Origin: Micromonospora sp. MP36
Lineage (GTDB): Bacteria > Actinomycetota > Actinomycetes > Mycobacteriales > Micromonosporaceae
Length of the DNA: 64,000 nt
Assembly: GCF_008119785.1 (NCBI RefSeq)
Contig: NZ_VSFA01000006.1
Span: 1 to 64,000, forward strand
Reading direction: 5' to 3'
The notes beneath the pieces were generated by a model, which worked only from the letters and a program-made list of their open reading frames with translations, did not search any database and was not told the DNA's origin. This document shows positions 63,361-64,000 of the stretch, piece by piece. The position numbers and the translations under genes were made by a program. Each line of letters starts with the position of its first letter. The first letter of the stretch is position 1.

Positions 63361-64000
63361 TCAGCTCTCCTCTCCGAGCCGGAGCACCTCGCCGAGGCGC
63401 ATCCGGCGGTTGTTCAGGGCCTCCACGGCGATCGCGAAGCCGAGGGCCAGCACGGCGAGGCCCAGCACGCCGGCCACCAGGCCGGGTTCGAAACGCGCCC
63501 GCACGGCGACGCCGCCGGTGAACGCGGGCAGGCCGAGCACCGGGGTGAGCAGCACCGGCAGCAACGCCCCGACCACCGCGCCGGTGAGCACCGACACCAG
63601 CACCAGCGGGGTCAGCTCGACCAGCAGCAACCCGCGCCACTGCCGGCGGGACAGTCCCATGGTGCGCAGCCGGGACAGCACCTGCCCCCGGCCCCGCGCC
63701 CCGGCCAGCACCGCGAACGCGAGCGCGAGCAGGCCCAGCGCGCCGCCGCCGGCCGCACCCATGGTGAAGCCGAATACCAGCAGCCCGTTCACCCCGCTGC
63801 CGCCCAGTTCGGCTCGGACGGCGGAGCGGGTACGCACCTCCGGCTGGCGGGGCCGCTCCCCGGCGGTGACCGCCCCGGTGCGCTGGTAGCGCTGCTGCCC
63901 CTCGCTGACCACCCGGGCCACCGCGGCCGGGTCCACCCGCTCCCCGGCCAGCACGAAACCGGTGGGGACCAGCGGATGCGGACCGTCGGCGGGCAGCGCC
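63361..64000 (-). CDS. FtsX-like ABC permease, 5' end outside window
   Basis: C-terminal 210 or so residues of an FtsX/MacB-type permease; the start lies beyond base 64000. Visible: extracytoplasmic end (GAVTAGERPRQPEVRTRSAV), then three helices, with the RLRTMGLSRRQWRGLLLVELTPLVL cytoplasmic loop and TM helices on both sides, as in FtsX domains. Ends in RRMRLGEVLRLGEES. First visible gene of an operon with the two ATPases. Confidence 0.87.
   Translation of the reverse strand, partial: ALPADGPHPLVPTGFVLAGERVDPAAVARVVSEGQQRYQRTGAVTAGERPRQPEVRTRSAVRAELGGSGVNGLLVFGFTMGAAGGGALGLLALAFAVLAGARGRGQVLSRLRTMGLSRRQWRGLLLVELTPLVLVSVLTGAVVGALLPVLLTPVLGLPAFTGGVAVRARFEPGLVAGVLGLAVLALGFAIAVEALNNRRMRLGEVLRLGEES

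Overview
The window is high-GC actinobacterial chromosome, most likely from the Micromonosporaceae (Micromonospora or a close relative). This rests on very GC-rich third codon positions, frequent GTG starts, many BTAD/LuxR/LacI/TetR regulators, a lone biotin synthase followed by a BsaP-like partner, LigC, and intergenic repeats of a type I associate with Micromonospora genomes. The genus is an inference. No rRNA, CRISPR array, prophage or modular PKS/NRPS cluster is visible.

Layout. 0.3-2.0 kb: secreted LamG/PKD protein. 2.4-9.6 kb: MMPL exporter, then a two-gene ABC-2 drug exporter facing a large SARP/AfsR-type regulator; four heptamers at 11-12 bp spacing precede the exporter and look like a SARP operator. 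9.8-12.7 kb: two tRNA clusters (Gly-Val and Gly-Cys-Val, with identical Gly and Val genes) enclosing a small membrane protein, a PEP-mutase/isocitrate-lyase family enzyme and an ArsR-type regulator that share a palindrome in their divergent promoter. 13-20 kb: TetR, methyltransferase, P450, then an ABC exporter and a LuxR-type two-component system that share an identical 14-base palindrome. 19.8-23.1 kb: biotin genes bioD, bioF, bioB and bsaP (no bioA). 23-34 kb: a GNAT, DUF488, an ECF sigma factor with a membrane beta-propeller partner, an LPXTG-type surface protein, an isochorismatase-like hydrolase, an aldehyde dehydrogenase, two ACT-domain proteins, and a kinase/acyl-CoA dehydrogenase pair resembling human ACAD10/11.

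34.4-42.2 kb: a cellobiose/beta-glucoside system (binding protein, two permeases, GH1 beta-glucosidase, CebR-like LacI repressor). Two CebR-like operators flank its promoter. An IS607-family remnant (truncated tnpA, intact tnpB) lies immediately upstream of the repressor gene. 42-48 kb: a pRiA4b-type protein, a 39-residue Cys-rich ORF coupled to a RibD-like reductase, an M4 metalloprotease, and a membrane alpha/beta-hydrolase.

48-58.5 kb is a DNA-repair block. HerA-like ATPase, SbcD (Mre11), SbcC (Rad50) and a NurA-like nuclease lie in one orientation, matching the archaeal end-resection gene set in a bacterium. AlkA-type glycosylase and LigC follow. 58.5-64 kb: a TAP-type lipoprotein peptidase, a GNAT, a membrane protein, and a MacB/FtsX-type ABC exporter whose permease runs off the right edge.

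The most interesting items are the HerA-SbcDC-NurA cassette, the tnpB insertion against cebR, the shared palindromes that connect regulators to neighbouring transporters, and the translated intergenic repeat forming the bioF tail.
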